Assembly: GCF_042956465.1 (NCBI RefSeq)
Contig: NZ_JBIBGL010000016.1
Coordinates: forward strand, 1 to 64,000
Length of the DNA stretch: 64,000 nt
Origin: Embleya sp042956465
GTDB taxonomy: Bacteria > Actinomycetota > Actinomycetes > Streptomycetales > Streptomycetaceae
Direction: 5' to 3'
The translations under genes were made by a program, and so were the position numbers. This document shows positions 9,650 through 17,131 of the stretch, in pieces (position 1 is the first letter of the stretch; each line of letters opens with the position of its first letter). The notes under the pieces are model-generated. The model searched no databases. It was not told where the DNA came from and saw only the letters and a list, made by a program, of their open reading frames with translations.

Positions 9650-9710
9650 ACGTCCCCTCGCACAGTCCCGTTCCATCATCGACATCCCCCACGTACCTGG
9701 AGAGATCACC

Positions 9711-10562
9711 GTGCGCCTGATGCGCGTAGGCGAAACCGGCAACGAACGCCCCGTACTGTTCGCCGCCGACGGTCGCCACTTCGACCTGAGCCGGCTCACC
9801 GCCGACATCGACGCGGCGTTCTTCGCCTCGGACGGCGTCGAGCGGGTCCGCGAGGCCGCGGCGGCGGGCAGCCTGCCGGAGTTCGACGTCGCCGGCCTGC
9901 GCGTCGGCGCCCCGGTGGCCGGGCCCGGCGCGATCCTGTGCATCGGGCAGAACTACGCGGCACACGCGGCCGAATCCGGCGCCGAGCCGCCGAGCACGCC
10001 GATCCTGTTCTACAAGGCGCCGCACACCGTGGTCGGGCCCTACGACGACGTGCTGATCCCGCGTGGTGCGGTCAAGACCGACTGGGAGGTCGAACTCGCC
10101 GTCGTGATCGGCCGTCGGGCCCGCTACCTCGCCTCGCCCGAGGACGCGTTGGCCCATGTCGCGGGCTACACGATCAGCAACGACGTATCCGAGCGGGCGT
10201 TCCAGCTCGAACAGTCCGGTGGCCAGTGGTCCAAGGGCAAGAACTGCGAGACGTTCAACCCGCTGGGCCCGTGGCTGGTGACCACGGACGAGGTCACCGA
10301 CCCGCAGACCCTCGGGCTGCGCTCGTGGGTCGGCGGGGAGAGCCGACAGGACTCGACCACGGCCGACATGATCTTCGGCGTGGCGTACCTGATCCACCAC
10401 CTGTCGCAGTACCTGGTGCTGGAACCCGGTGACATCGTCAACACCGGTACGCCGCAGGGGGTTGCCCTGTCCGGGCGCTTCCCGTACCTGGTCGAGGGCG
10501 ACGTGATGGAGCTGGAGATCGATCGGCTGGGGCGGCAGCGGTCGCACCTGGTGCAGGCCTGA
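9711..10562 (+). CDS. Fumarylacetoacetate hydrolase (FAH) family protein
   Basis: This 283-residue enzyme belongs to the metal-dependent C-C hydrolase/decarboxylase family that cleaves acylpyruvates or didehydro-deoxy sugar acids. The metal-binding acidic triad is visible: E126 and E128 in DWEVELAVVIG and D158 in ISNDVSERA. The GTG at 9711 is preferred because GGAGAG ends six bases before it; an ATG three codons downstream is an alternative. It closes the plus-strand catabolic series and is followed by a strong stem-loop. By analogy with L-rhamnonate and L-fuconate pathways it may hydrolyse a 2,4-diketo-3-deoxy sugar acid to pyruvate plus a hydroxyacid; this is inference. Confidence 0.9.
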   Translation: MRLMRVGETGNERPVLFAADGRHFDLSRLTADIDAAFFASDGVERVREAAAAGSLPEFDVAGLRVGAPVAGPGAILCIGQNYAAHAAESGAEPPSTPILFYKAPHTVVGPYDDVLIPRGAVKTDWEVELAVVIGRRARYLASPEDALAHVAGYTISNDVSERAFQLEQSGGQWSKGKNCETFNPLGPWLVTTDEVTDPQTLGLRSWVGGESRQDSTTADMIFGVAYLIHHLSQYLVLEPGDIVNTGTPQGVALSGRFPYLVEGDVMELEIDRLGRQRSHLVQA

Positions 10563-10593
10563 CGGGTCCGCGGCCGGCACGGGGTGGCCCGTC

Positions 10594-10628
10594 GATGCCG
10601 TGACCGGGAGTGCGCCGGTCACGGCATC
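10594..10628. terminator. Bidirectional stem-loop terminator between FAH gene and ridA-like gene
   Basis: A perfect 14-bp stem (10594-10607 with 10615-10628) with a 7-nt loop lies between two convergent genes. Outer arms at about 10573-10592 and 10630-10652 are also largely complementary, giving a nested cruciform. There is no U-tract, as is usual in actinomycetes. Confidence 0.85.
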
Positions 10629-10695
10629 CTCAACGGGGCACCCGTGCGGGCCGGCGTGGGACGGTACGGCCGTGCTCCGGGTTGTCGCGCGCGGG

Positions 10696-11091
10696 TCAGG
10701 GGCGTACCGCGACCGCGTCGACCTCGAACAACATCCCGGGCAGGGCCAGGGACGCGACGCCGCTGAGCGTCTGGGTCGGCGGCAGGTCGCCCCAGATCGC
10801 GCCGATCGCCTTGCCGAGGATGGCCAGCTTGTCCGAGTCGTGGTCGACGATGTGGGTGCGCAGCTGCACGATGTGACTCGGGTCCAGGCCGACGGCCGCG
10901 AGCGCGATGCGCAGGTTGTCGAAGGACTCCTCGACCTGCTCGGCGAAGTCGTCGGTGGTGACGTGGCCGTCGGCGTCCGACGCGTACTGTCCGGCGACGA
11001 ACACGAGTTCCCCGGACGCCACGGCGACGTGGCTGTAGCCGAAGTGCACCGGGTCGTGCAGGCCGTCGGGGTTGATGATGCGGTGCGACAT
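10696..11091 (-). CDS. RidA/YjgF/YER057c/UK114 family protein
   Basis: This 131-residue protein belongs to the Rid superfamily of small trimeric enzymes, whose RidA branch hydrolyses reactive enamines. The fold is recognised from QLRTHIVDHD and the C-terminal FEVDAVAV. The Arg that RidA uses for deamination (in canonical VARLP) appears here as Ser in VASLALPG, so this is likely a Rid2-7-type member without enamine deaminase activity. The ATG at 11091 follows GGAGGG; the open frame extends further upstream but through sequence lacking family similarity. It is a single gene, convergent with the FAH hydrolase and co-directional with the TetR-like gene upstream. Confidence 0.85.
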   Translation of the reverse strand: MSHRIINPDGLHDPVHFGYSHVAVASGELVFVAGQYASDADGHVTTDDFAEQVEESFDNLRIALAAVGLDPSHIVQLRTHIVDHDSDKLAILGKAIGAIWGDLPPTQTLSGVASLALPGMLFEVDAVAVRP

Positions 11092-11273
11092 GGTCGGGGT
11101 CCCTCCGAAGCGAACGGTCGTCGAGTACAGGTCGTCGGCGCCCCGGATCATTCCCGACGACGGTGACAATCGCGGACACCGGCACGGCGAACGGGTACAC
11201 CCCCGGGCGGGATCGCGCTCCATCCGGGTGTGGGGACGTTCGGGCCCGGCCGGGCCGGCCGGGCTTCGTCGGC

Positions 11274-11765
11274 CTACGAGGGGACGCCCGTCGGTGTACC
11301 GGCCTGGCCGGCGAGAGCCCCGGCGAGGGCGGCGGCGGCCTCGTCGGAGAGCGGTCGGTGGTCCAACAGCAAGCGGTACCAGAACAATCCGTACAGCTGA
11401 TCCACGATCAGGTCGAGGTCGGCGCCCGGCGCGAGTTCGTCCGGACGACGGGCGAGCAGCTCCCGCAGCGCGTCGCGGCGGGACGCGGTGAACGTACGGA
11501 CCAGGTCTGCGGCATGCGGATCGCGCGCCGCCTCGCGGACCGGTGAGCGCAGCACCGACGCGGTCGATTCGGCCCGCGCGCCGCGGAACGTGGCGGTCAC
11601 GAACGAGGTCGGGTCGGCGCGCAGGGTCTCGGCTTCGGGAGGTGACACGACGTCACCGGCCAGGCCGGTCAAGGCCTCCAGCAGGACCGCGCCCTTCGAG
11701 GGCCACCAGCGGTAGATGGTCCGCTTCCCCACGCCCGCGGCGCGGGCGATCGTGTCGATCGTCAC
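11274..11765 (-). CDS. TetR family transcriptional regulator, N-terminus uncertain
   Basis: The helix-turn-helix TIARAAGVGKRTIYRWWPSK is an unmistakable TetR DNA-binding domain, and the C-terminal part resembles TetR_C ligand domains. The GTG at 11765 would start inside the domain, losing helix 1. The same frame codes helix 1 upstream (SEDARRAILDAVLALLAGSG) and stays open to 11873, where a TGA stops it, yet no ATG, GTG or TTG occurs between. Either translation begins at a rare codon (a CTG is present), or a frameshift has split a normal start from the body. The upstream neighbour is the thioester surface protein, whose terminator intervenes. Function as a repressor is unproven because the domain may be incomplete. 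Confidence 0.6.
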   Translation of the reverse strand: MTIDTIARAAGVGKRTIYRWWPSKGAVLLEALTGLAGDVVSPPEAETLRADPTSFVTATFRGARAESTASVLRSPVREAARDPHAADLVRTFTASRRDALRELLARRPDELAPGADLDLIVDQLYGLFWYRLLLDHRPLSDEAAAALAGALAGQAGTPTGVPS

Positions 11766-12094
11766 CGGCGCACCGCCGGATCCGGCGAGCAGCGCCAGGA
11801 CGGCGTCCAGGATCGCGCGCCGGGCGTCCTCGCTGCGGCGCCCGGAGAATACGGCAGGCGCGACGAAGAATTGTCACACTCGTGTCCCGATCCCGCTCTT
11901 TCGAATTGTCGAGCCGTCGCGCCGCGCATGTGGGAAATGAATCGTGCTGTCGACAAAACACGGATTGCATTCGCGGGAATACGCATGGGAATCGCGAGTG
12001 GAAACGCCAAGGGCCCCGCCGGGTGTCGGCGGGGCCCTTGGCGTCAGTCCGGATCAGGTGGTGACCCGACCCGGTTCAGCGCCGTTGCGGGCGC
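11766..12094. other. Intergenic region with TetR 5' end and surface-protein terminator
   Basis: The first 108 bases still encode TetR-like helix 1 on the minus strand without a visible start codon. The remainder is less GC-rich than its surroundings and contains a terminator hairpin at 12004-12044. No other gene is seen. Confidence 0.6.
12004..12044 (-). terminator. Terminator of thioester surface protein gene
   Basis: A perfect 17-bp stem (12004-12020 with 12028-12044) and 7-nt loop sit 50 bp past the stop of the minus-strand surface-protein gene. This is one of the strongest hairpins in the window. Confidence 0.88.
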
Positions 12095-13810
12095 TCAGAC
12101 CTGGTGGCGACCACGGCGGCGGTTGAAGTAGATCGCGCCTCCGCCTGCGGCCAGCAGCGCGGCGGCCGCACCGGTGATCATGATCACGGCGGAGTTGTCG
12201 CCACCGGTGTTGGCGAGGTCCTTGCCGTTGCCCGCCGGGGCGACCGGCAGCCACGGCACCTCGACCGCGGGGTTGTCCGTACCGGGCTCCACGATCGGCT
12301 TGGTCGGCCCCTCGCTACCCGTCGGTTCCGCGCTGCCGGACGGCTTCGTGCCGGTTGCCGGCGCCGACGTGGTGGTGGCCGGGGCGGACGTGGTGGGCGG
12401 AGCCGAGGAGGTCGTCGGCGCCGACGTGGTGGGCGGGGCCGAGCTCGTGGCCGGGGCGGACGAGGTCGCCGGGGCCGAGGTGCCCGGCGCCGGCGGGGCC
12501 GAGCTGGTCGGCGGTGCCGGCGTGGTGGGCGGCTTGGTGTTCGTCGGCGGCAGCGTCGTCGCCGGCGCGCTGGTCGGCGGCGTGGTCGTCGGCGGGACCG
12601 TCGGGGTCTCGACGCAGTCGAGGGTGCCGGTGTAGGTCTGCGAGTAGCCGGCCGGACCGGTCACCGTGACGGTGTAGGCGGTGTCCTCGGCGACCTTGAC
12701 GAACTGGGTCTTGTTCGAGTTCGGCGGCACGGTCACCTTGGCGCCGTTGAGCTTGAACTCGGCCGGTCCGTCACCGGTGTTCTTCAGCGTGACGGTGACC
12801 CCGCCCTGGACGCAGTCCTCCTTGTACGCCGACGAGGGCACCGGGACGGCCTGGTGGCTCCACTTGACCTGGGCCGATGCGCTGACCGAGAACGGCTGCG
12901 AGCCCGCCGTGATCAGGGTCTGCGAGTGCTTGCGGTCCTTGGCCAGGAAGACCCGGCCGATGTTGACCCCGGCCTTGGTCGAGGCCGAGATCTTGGCCTC
13001 GCCCGGGTTCTGGCTCTTGGGCACCTTCACGTACAGCTCGGTGCCGTTGGCCGCGGTGCCGAGCGGGTTGCCGTCCTTGCCGACCAGCGAGACGCCGGCC
13101 GGGACCGTGCCGTCGAGCTTGACCGCGACCGGCTCGGTCGAGGTGGTCTTGACCGTGACCGGACCGACGCCGGGAGTGTCGCCGTCCTTGCCGCTGGTGG
13201 TGGTCGGGGCGAGCTCCAGCGAGGCGCCGGGCTCACTGGCCTCACCCTTGTTGGCCTCGCCGGTGAGGTACTTGTACAGCGTCACGACGTCCTTGTCGTT
13301 ACGCGTCTCGGACGCGTTGACGCCGTTGCTGTAGTGCCAGATCGCGGCCTGGGTGGCCTCGACGGCCTCCTGCGCGTCGAGCTTGCCCTTCTTGTCCGAC
13401 ACCCCGGATGCCTTGGCCAGCGCGTCGAGGTCGTTGATCTTGGGGTACGAGTGGTTCAGCACCCAGTTGATCTTCGCGACCTTGGCGGTGTCCTTGAGCC
13501 ACGAGTCGGCCCAGGCGCCCTCGCGGTAGTCGACGTCCTCGCGGACGGTCGTCTCCAGGTCGATGCAGTACACCAGGACCTCGGGCGCGCCGGCCTTCTG
13601 GGCGCTCAGGATCATCAGCTCGGTCTGCTGCTTCCAGAGGAAGCCCGACAGCGCGACCTCGCCCTCCGTGTGCTTCACATGGCCACGGAACTGGAGGGCG
13701 ACGCTGTCGGCGTATGCGACGGGCGAGAACCCGATGACCGCGACCGCGGCCAGACCGGTGACGGCACACGCCGATGCCGCGCGGGATATACCCCGCTGGG
13801 TCATGAACAT
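12095..13810 (-). CDS. Thioester-domain (TIE-type) LAxTG-anchored cell-wall protein
   Basis: This 571-residue protein is exported and covalently linked to the cell wall. Residues 1-35 are a signal peptide ending AYA. Residues about 75-165 carry the two halves of an internal thioester domain: Cys82 in VYCIDLETT and Gln154 in TQAAIWHY, matching the known [YFL]CID and QxxxW signatures. Beta-rich domains follow, then a Pro/Thr/Ser/Ala repeat stalk at about 410-515, the sortase signal LANTG at 532-536, a membrane helix and a basic tail, consistent with a class E sortase substrate. Thioester domains can bond covalently to host or surface amines, so an adhesin or aerial-hypha surface function is inferred. 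GAGGAG precedes the ATG; a second ATG two codons later is possible. Confidence 0.9.
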   Translation of the reverse strand: MFMTQRGISRAASACAVTGLAAVAVIGFSPVAYADSVALQFRGHVKHTEGEVALSGFLWKQQTELMILSAQKAGAPEVLVYCIDLETTVREDVDYREGAWADSWLKDTAKVAKINWVLNHSYPKINDLDALAKASGVSDKKGKLDAQEAVEATQAAIWHYSNGVNASETRNDKDVVTLYKYLTGEANKGEASEPGASLELAPTTTSGKDGDTPGVGPVTVKTTSTEPVAVKLDGTVPAGVSLVGKDGNPLGTAANGTELYVKVPKSQNPGEAKISASTKAGVNIGRVFLAKDRKHSQTLITAGSQPFSVSASAQVKWSHQAVPVPSSAYKEDCVQGGVTVTLKNTGDGPAEFKLNGAKVTVPPNSNKTQFVKVAEDTAYTVTVTGPAGYSQTYTGTLDCVETPTVPPTTTPPTSAPATTLPPTNTKPPTTPAPPTSSAPPAPGTSAPATSSAPATSSAPPTTSAPTTSSAPPTTSAPATTTSAPATGTKPSGSAEPTGSEGPTKPIVEPGTDNPAVEVPWLPVAPAGNGKDLANTGGDNSAVIMITGAAAALLAAGGGAIYFNRRRGRHQV

Positions 13811-14151
13811 GAAAGAAACGACTCCTCGCGAAAAGGCGGCCCCCGCTGCCCGGGTCTGTCACCGGGATCCCCACCCCTGGGCCGCCGAACGCAAGAATCG
13901 TGGCATCACGATGGTTAGTCAATTCACGGACGGGGAATCCGCCCGGGAAATCGCGAATTACCCGAAGCCGGCCAATGCCATATCACGGCATTGTGCGTAA
14001 TTCACCCATTTCCGGGCTGATGCCCCCGATCCGCGCCGCCGCCCCGCACCCGGCGGACGGAGGCTCGCTCGCCGGCCGCCGTCCTCCGCGGGCGGAAGAC
14101 GGCGGTCGCGGCGGGCCCGGGGCGGCGGCCGGTCGGGGCGACGGACCCGGC
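13811..14151. other. Intergenic region upstream of the surface protein
   Basis: This 341-bp gap contains the promoter and leader of the minus-strand surface-protein gene in its first third, which is relatively AT-rich, and the terminator of the amino-acid permease gene in its last third. No coding sequence is recognised. Confidence 0.6.
14076..14105 (-). terminator. Terminator of amino-acid permease gene
   Basis: An inverted repeat with an 8-bp outer stem, one mismatch and an inner GC stem lies 47 bp downstream of the permease stop codon. The loop is very tight, so the innermost pairs must open. Confidence 0.6.
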
Positions 14152-15654
14152 CTACGCCGCGTCGTCGGCGAACGTGCCCGCCCGGTCGGCACGTTCCGGG
14201 TCGCGGGCGCGCAGGACCGCGTAGCCGGCGATGCCCACCACCAGGGCGCCGACGAACACGTACGGCAGCACGTTGAGCGGGGATTCCGGGACGGGCCACA
14301 GGTTGCGGTAGAAGACGTAGACCATCGCCGCCGCGCCGATCAGGCCCAGGGCCCAGGTGATCGCCAGACCCCGGGCGCCGGTCCCGCGCACGAACAGCGG
14401 CGCGGCCAGGCAGACCAGCACGTACGACAGCATGTAGCCGAAGACGCCGATCGTGTCGATGTACGTGGTCGCGTCCAGGCCGTTGGTGCCGGCCGATACG
14501 ACCGCCACCGTCGGGATCGCGACGAACGGGGTGACGGCCCAGATCGCGGCGGACGGGGTCTTGTGGGTCGGATGCGCCCGACCCAGGCGCGCCGGCACCA
14601 CACCCTCCCTGGCCATGCCGAACAGCAGCCGGGCGGCGACCGTGACGCAGGCCATCACCACGGCCAGGAACGAGGCCGCGAAGCCCGCGTGCAGGAAGAA
14701 CTTCAGGAAGCCCAGGCCGGAGAGTTCGGCCAACTCGTCCATCGGGTCGGCGCTGGCCACCAGGCCGTCGGGGCCGCCGAAGCCGACCACCTGCGCGTAG
14801 GTGGCGAACATGTACAGCAGCCCGGCCAGCAGCGCGCTGCCCATCACCGCCCGCGGGATCGCCTTGTACGGGTCGGTCGCCTCCGCGCCCAGCGAGGCGG
14901 CACCCTCGAAGCCGACGAAGCCGAGCACACCCAGCACCACCGCGAACACGATGCCGTCCAGGGTGCTGCCGCTCAGGGTGAGTTGGTCGGTGTCGAACAG
15001 GTCGTTGCCGCTCTTGAAGAACACCGCCAGGAGCACGACCACGATCAGCACGATCGAGATCACCTCCAACGTCGCCGCCACCCGCGCGGCGGTGCGCACG
15101 CTCGCGATGGTCAACCGGACCGCGATGGCGGCCAGCAGCACGTCGAGCAACACCTGACCGGCCACCCCGGTGAAGGCGCCCACGCCGATCCCGTCCAGTG
15201 CCCGGCCGGTGTAGTAGCCGGCGCCCGCGAGCGAGCCGGAGCCGATGCACACCGCGCCGATCAGCAGCGCCCAGCCGGTCACGAACGCGCCGGACGGCCC
15301 GAGCGAGAGCCGGGTGAACGCGTACAGCGAGCCGGTGCCCGCCCGGCGGCGGGCGAATACGCAGATGCAGTACGCGATCGCCAGCACCGCGGCCATGGCC
15401 AGGAAGAACGAGAACCACGCGCCGTTGCCCGCGGACGCCGCCATGCTCGCGGGCGCGAACGCGATCACCGCGCTGGGCGCGACGTTGGCCACGCTCTGCG
15501 CGCCCACCTCGAAGGTGGTCACACTGCGCCGGGCCAGGCCGTCGTCGGGCGCGCCGGCGTGGGCACCGGAGGACGAGGGCGAGGCTGCGGATGTGGGCAC
15601 GGGTGCTGCCTTTCCGGACTTTCCGGCCGAATTGCCTGGGGTGAGAGTAGTCAT
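14152..15654 (-). CDS. APC superfamily amino acid/amine permease
   Basis: This 500-residue membrane protein should import an amino acid or amine by proton coupling. About twelve hydrophobic helices are present; the first family motif, FEVGAQSVANVAPSAVIAFA, lies near residue 49, and GVLGFVGFEGAASLGAEATD marks the conserved helix-6 region. A Ser/Ala/Pro-rich N-terminal tail of about 40 residues precedes them. It starts 3 bp after the stop of the alcohol dehydrogenase gene, so the two are one operon. A gene pair of permease and alcohol dehydrogenase, divergent from an XRE-cupin regulator, suggests uptake and oxidation of an amino alcohol or amine-derived aldehyde/alcohol; the substrate is not known. 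Confidence 0.9.
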   Translation of the reverse strand: MTTLTPGNSAGKSGKAAPVPTSAASPSSSGAHAGAPDDGLARRSVTTFEVGAQSVANVAPSAVIAFAPASMAASAGNGAWFSFFLAMAAVLAIAYCICVFARRRAGTGSLYAFTRLSLGPSGAFVTGWALLIGAVCIGSGSLAGAGYYTGRALDGIGVGAFTGVAGQVLLDVLLAAIAVRLTIASVRTAARVAATLEVISIVLIVVVLLAVFFKSGNDLFDTDQLTLSGSTLDGIVFAVVLGVLGFVGFEGAASLGAEATDPYKAIPRAVMGSALLAGLLYMFATYAQVVGFGGPDGLVASADPMDELAELSGLGFLKFFLHAGFAASFLAVVMACVTVAARLLFGMAREGVVPARLGRAHPTHKTPSAAIWAVTPFVAIPTVAVVSAGTNGLDATTYIDTIGVFGYMLSYVLVCLAAPLFVRGTGARGLAITWALGLIGAAAMVYVFYRNLWPVPESPLNVLPYVFVGALVVGIAGYAVLRARDPERADRAGTFADDAA

Positions 15655-15657
15655 CGG

Positions 15658-16953
15658 TCAGCCCTCGCGCTTGGTGGGGTCGTACGCGGACGGGGTGTGC
15701 GTGGCCGAGCCGGAGGCGGATCGCGGCGCGGCGTACGCGGTGTAGGCGTCGTAGGCGGCGGAGTCGGAGCCGGCCACGCCGGTCTCGGCCGGGTCGTGTG
15801 GCGCCGGCCGGTAGCCGGTGATCAGCAACTGCCGTAGTGCGCGGCCCTCGTTCAACTCGGCGAGGGCGTCACCGGCCTCCTCCAGCGGACGCCGGGCCGA
15901 GATCATCGACTCGACGTCCAGGAAGCCGCCGACCACCAGGTCGACCAGGACCGGGATGTCGCGATGGGGGACCACCGAGCCGTAGTTCGAGCCGAGGATG
16001 CGCTGATCGGCCTCGGCCAGCGCGAGCGGGTCGAAGCGGGCCGTGCTGCCGGTCGGCGGGAGGCCGACGATCACCGCGGCGCCGCCCTGACCGAGCGCTG
16101 CGATCGCCTGCTCGGTGGTGGCGATCTTGCCGATCGCGTCGAAGACGTAGTCCAGGCCCTCGGGGACCAATGTGCGCAGCGCCGCCACCGGGTCGACCGC
16201 GCTCGCGTCGATCGTGTCGGTGGCGCCCAGGGCGCGGGCCAGGTCGAGCTTGTCCGCGACCACGTCCACCGCGACGATCCGGCCCGCGCCGGACAGCCGG
16301 GCGCCCTGCACACAGGACAGCCCCACGCCGCCGCAGCCGATCACCGCGACCGTCGCGCCGGCCTCCACGCCCGCGGTGTTGCGGACCGCACCCACGCCGG
16401 TGGCGATCGCGCAGCCGACCAGGGCCAGTGCGTCCAGCGGCGCGTCCTTGCGCACCTTGATCGCGCCGGAGACCGGGACCACCACACGGTCGGCGAACGA
16501 GGACACGCCGAGGTAGTGGTGCAGTTGCTCGCCGTCGGTCGTGCTCAGCCGGCTGGTGCCGTCGTACAGCACGCCCTTGGGCGCGACCACCTCGGCGACC
16601 AGCGAACAGGCGGCGGGCCGGCCGGCGAGGCAGTAGCGGCAGGTGCCGCAGGCCGGCACCCAGGACAGCACCACGTGGTCGCCGACGGCCAGGCCCGAGT
16701 CGTCGGTGTCCGGGCCGAGCGCGGTCACCACGCCGGAGCCCTCGTGGCCCAGCACGACCGGCATCGGCACGTCCCATTCGCCGCGCACCACGTGCAGGTC
16801 GGAGTGGCACACACCGGCCGCGACCACCGCGACCTCGACCTCGCCGGAGCCGGGCGGGGCCAGTACGAGGTCGGTCATGGCGAGGTCGTTCCCGGGGCGC
16901 AGGACCACGCCGCGGACGCGGTCGGCGGGTGCCGGCGAGGGGATGGTGCTCAT
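15658..16953 (-). CDS. Zinc-dependent NAD(P)-alcohol dehydrogenase (class III-like MDR)
   Basis: This 431-residue medium-chain dehydrogenase oxidises an alcohol or aldehyde adduct. Catalytic zinc ligands are the Cys in AGVCHSD, the His in GHEGSG and the Cys in VGCAIATGVG; the structural zinc is held by four Cys in ACGTCRYCLAGRPAAC. The Rossmann motif is GCGGVGLS. The family core ends near residue 378 (LLITGY), and a tail of about 50 Ala/Ser/Thr/Tyr-rich residues follows, an unusual extension. It may act on S-hydroxymethyl-mycothiol-like adducts or general alcohols. It is the first gene of an operon with the permease and is divergent from the XRE-cupin regulator, with a palindrome 27-43 bp upstream of its start. 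Confidence 0.9.
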   Translation of the reverse strand: MSTIPSPAPADRVRGVVLRPGNDLAMTDLVLAPPGSGEVEVAVVAAGVCHSDLHVVRGEWDVPMPVVLGHEGSGVVTALGPDTDDSGLAVGDHVVLSWVPACGTCRYCLAGRPAACSLVAEVVAPKGVLYDGTSRLSTTDGEQLHHYLGVSSFADRVVVPVSGAIKVRKDAPLDALALVGCAIATGVGAVRNTAGVEAGATVAVIGCGGVGLSCVQGARLSGAGRIVAVDVVADKLDLARALGATDTIDASAVDPVAALRTLVPEGLDYVFDAIGKIATTEQAIAALGQGGAAVIVGLPPTGSTARFDPLALAEADQRILGSNYGSVVPHRDIPVLVDLVVGGFLDVESMISARRPLEEAGDALAELNEGRALRQLLITGYRPAPHDPAETGVAGSDSAAYDAYTAYAAPRSASGSATHTPSAYDPTKREG

Positions 16954-16979
16954 GGCTGCTCCTGGCTGGACGAGGTCGC

Positions 16980-16996
16980 GTTTAGTGTCGCTAAAC
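16980..16996. promoter_or_regulatory. Inverted repeat operator candidate between dehydrogenase and XRE-cupin gene
   Basis: GTTTAG and CTAAAC form a perfect 6-bp inverted repeat with 5-nt spacer in the divergent promoter region. A related element, GTTTTAC-N4-GTAAAC, lies at 17007-17023 and another GTAAAG at about 17031. Such repeated TTTA/TAAA half-sites are likely bound by the divergent regulator. Confidence 0.55.
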
Positions 16997-17131
16997 TTTC
17001 GTCAAGGTTTTACAGGAGTAAACTCGTGGCGTAAAGACCCCCGAGCGGGGTGAATCCGAATGAATCCGAACCTTTACGGACCGCCCGGCGGTCCCGGAAC
17101 GGTGCGCTGAAACGACGGGAGGGCGGGTACC

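Noticed and set aside
9720..9722. Downstream ATG as start of the FAH-family gene
   Set aside because: GGAGAG has better spacing to the GTG at 9711, although the difference is only three residues.
12104..13918. Plus-strand 600-residue open frame opposite the thioester surface protein
   Set aside because: Composition is dominated by Arg and Gly with no domain; the minus-strand protein has signal peptide, thioester and sortase motifs.
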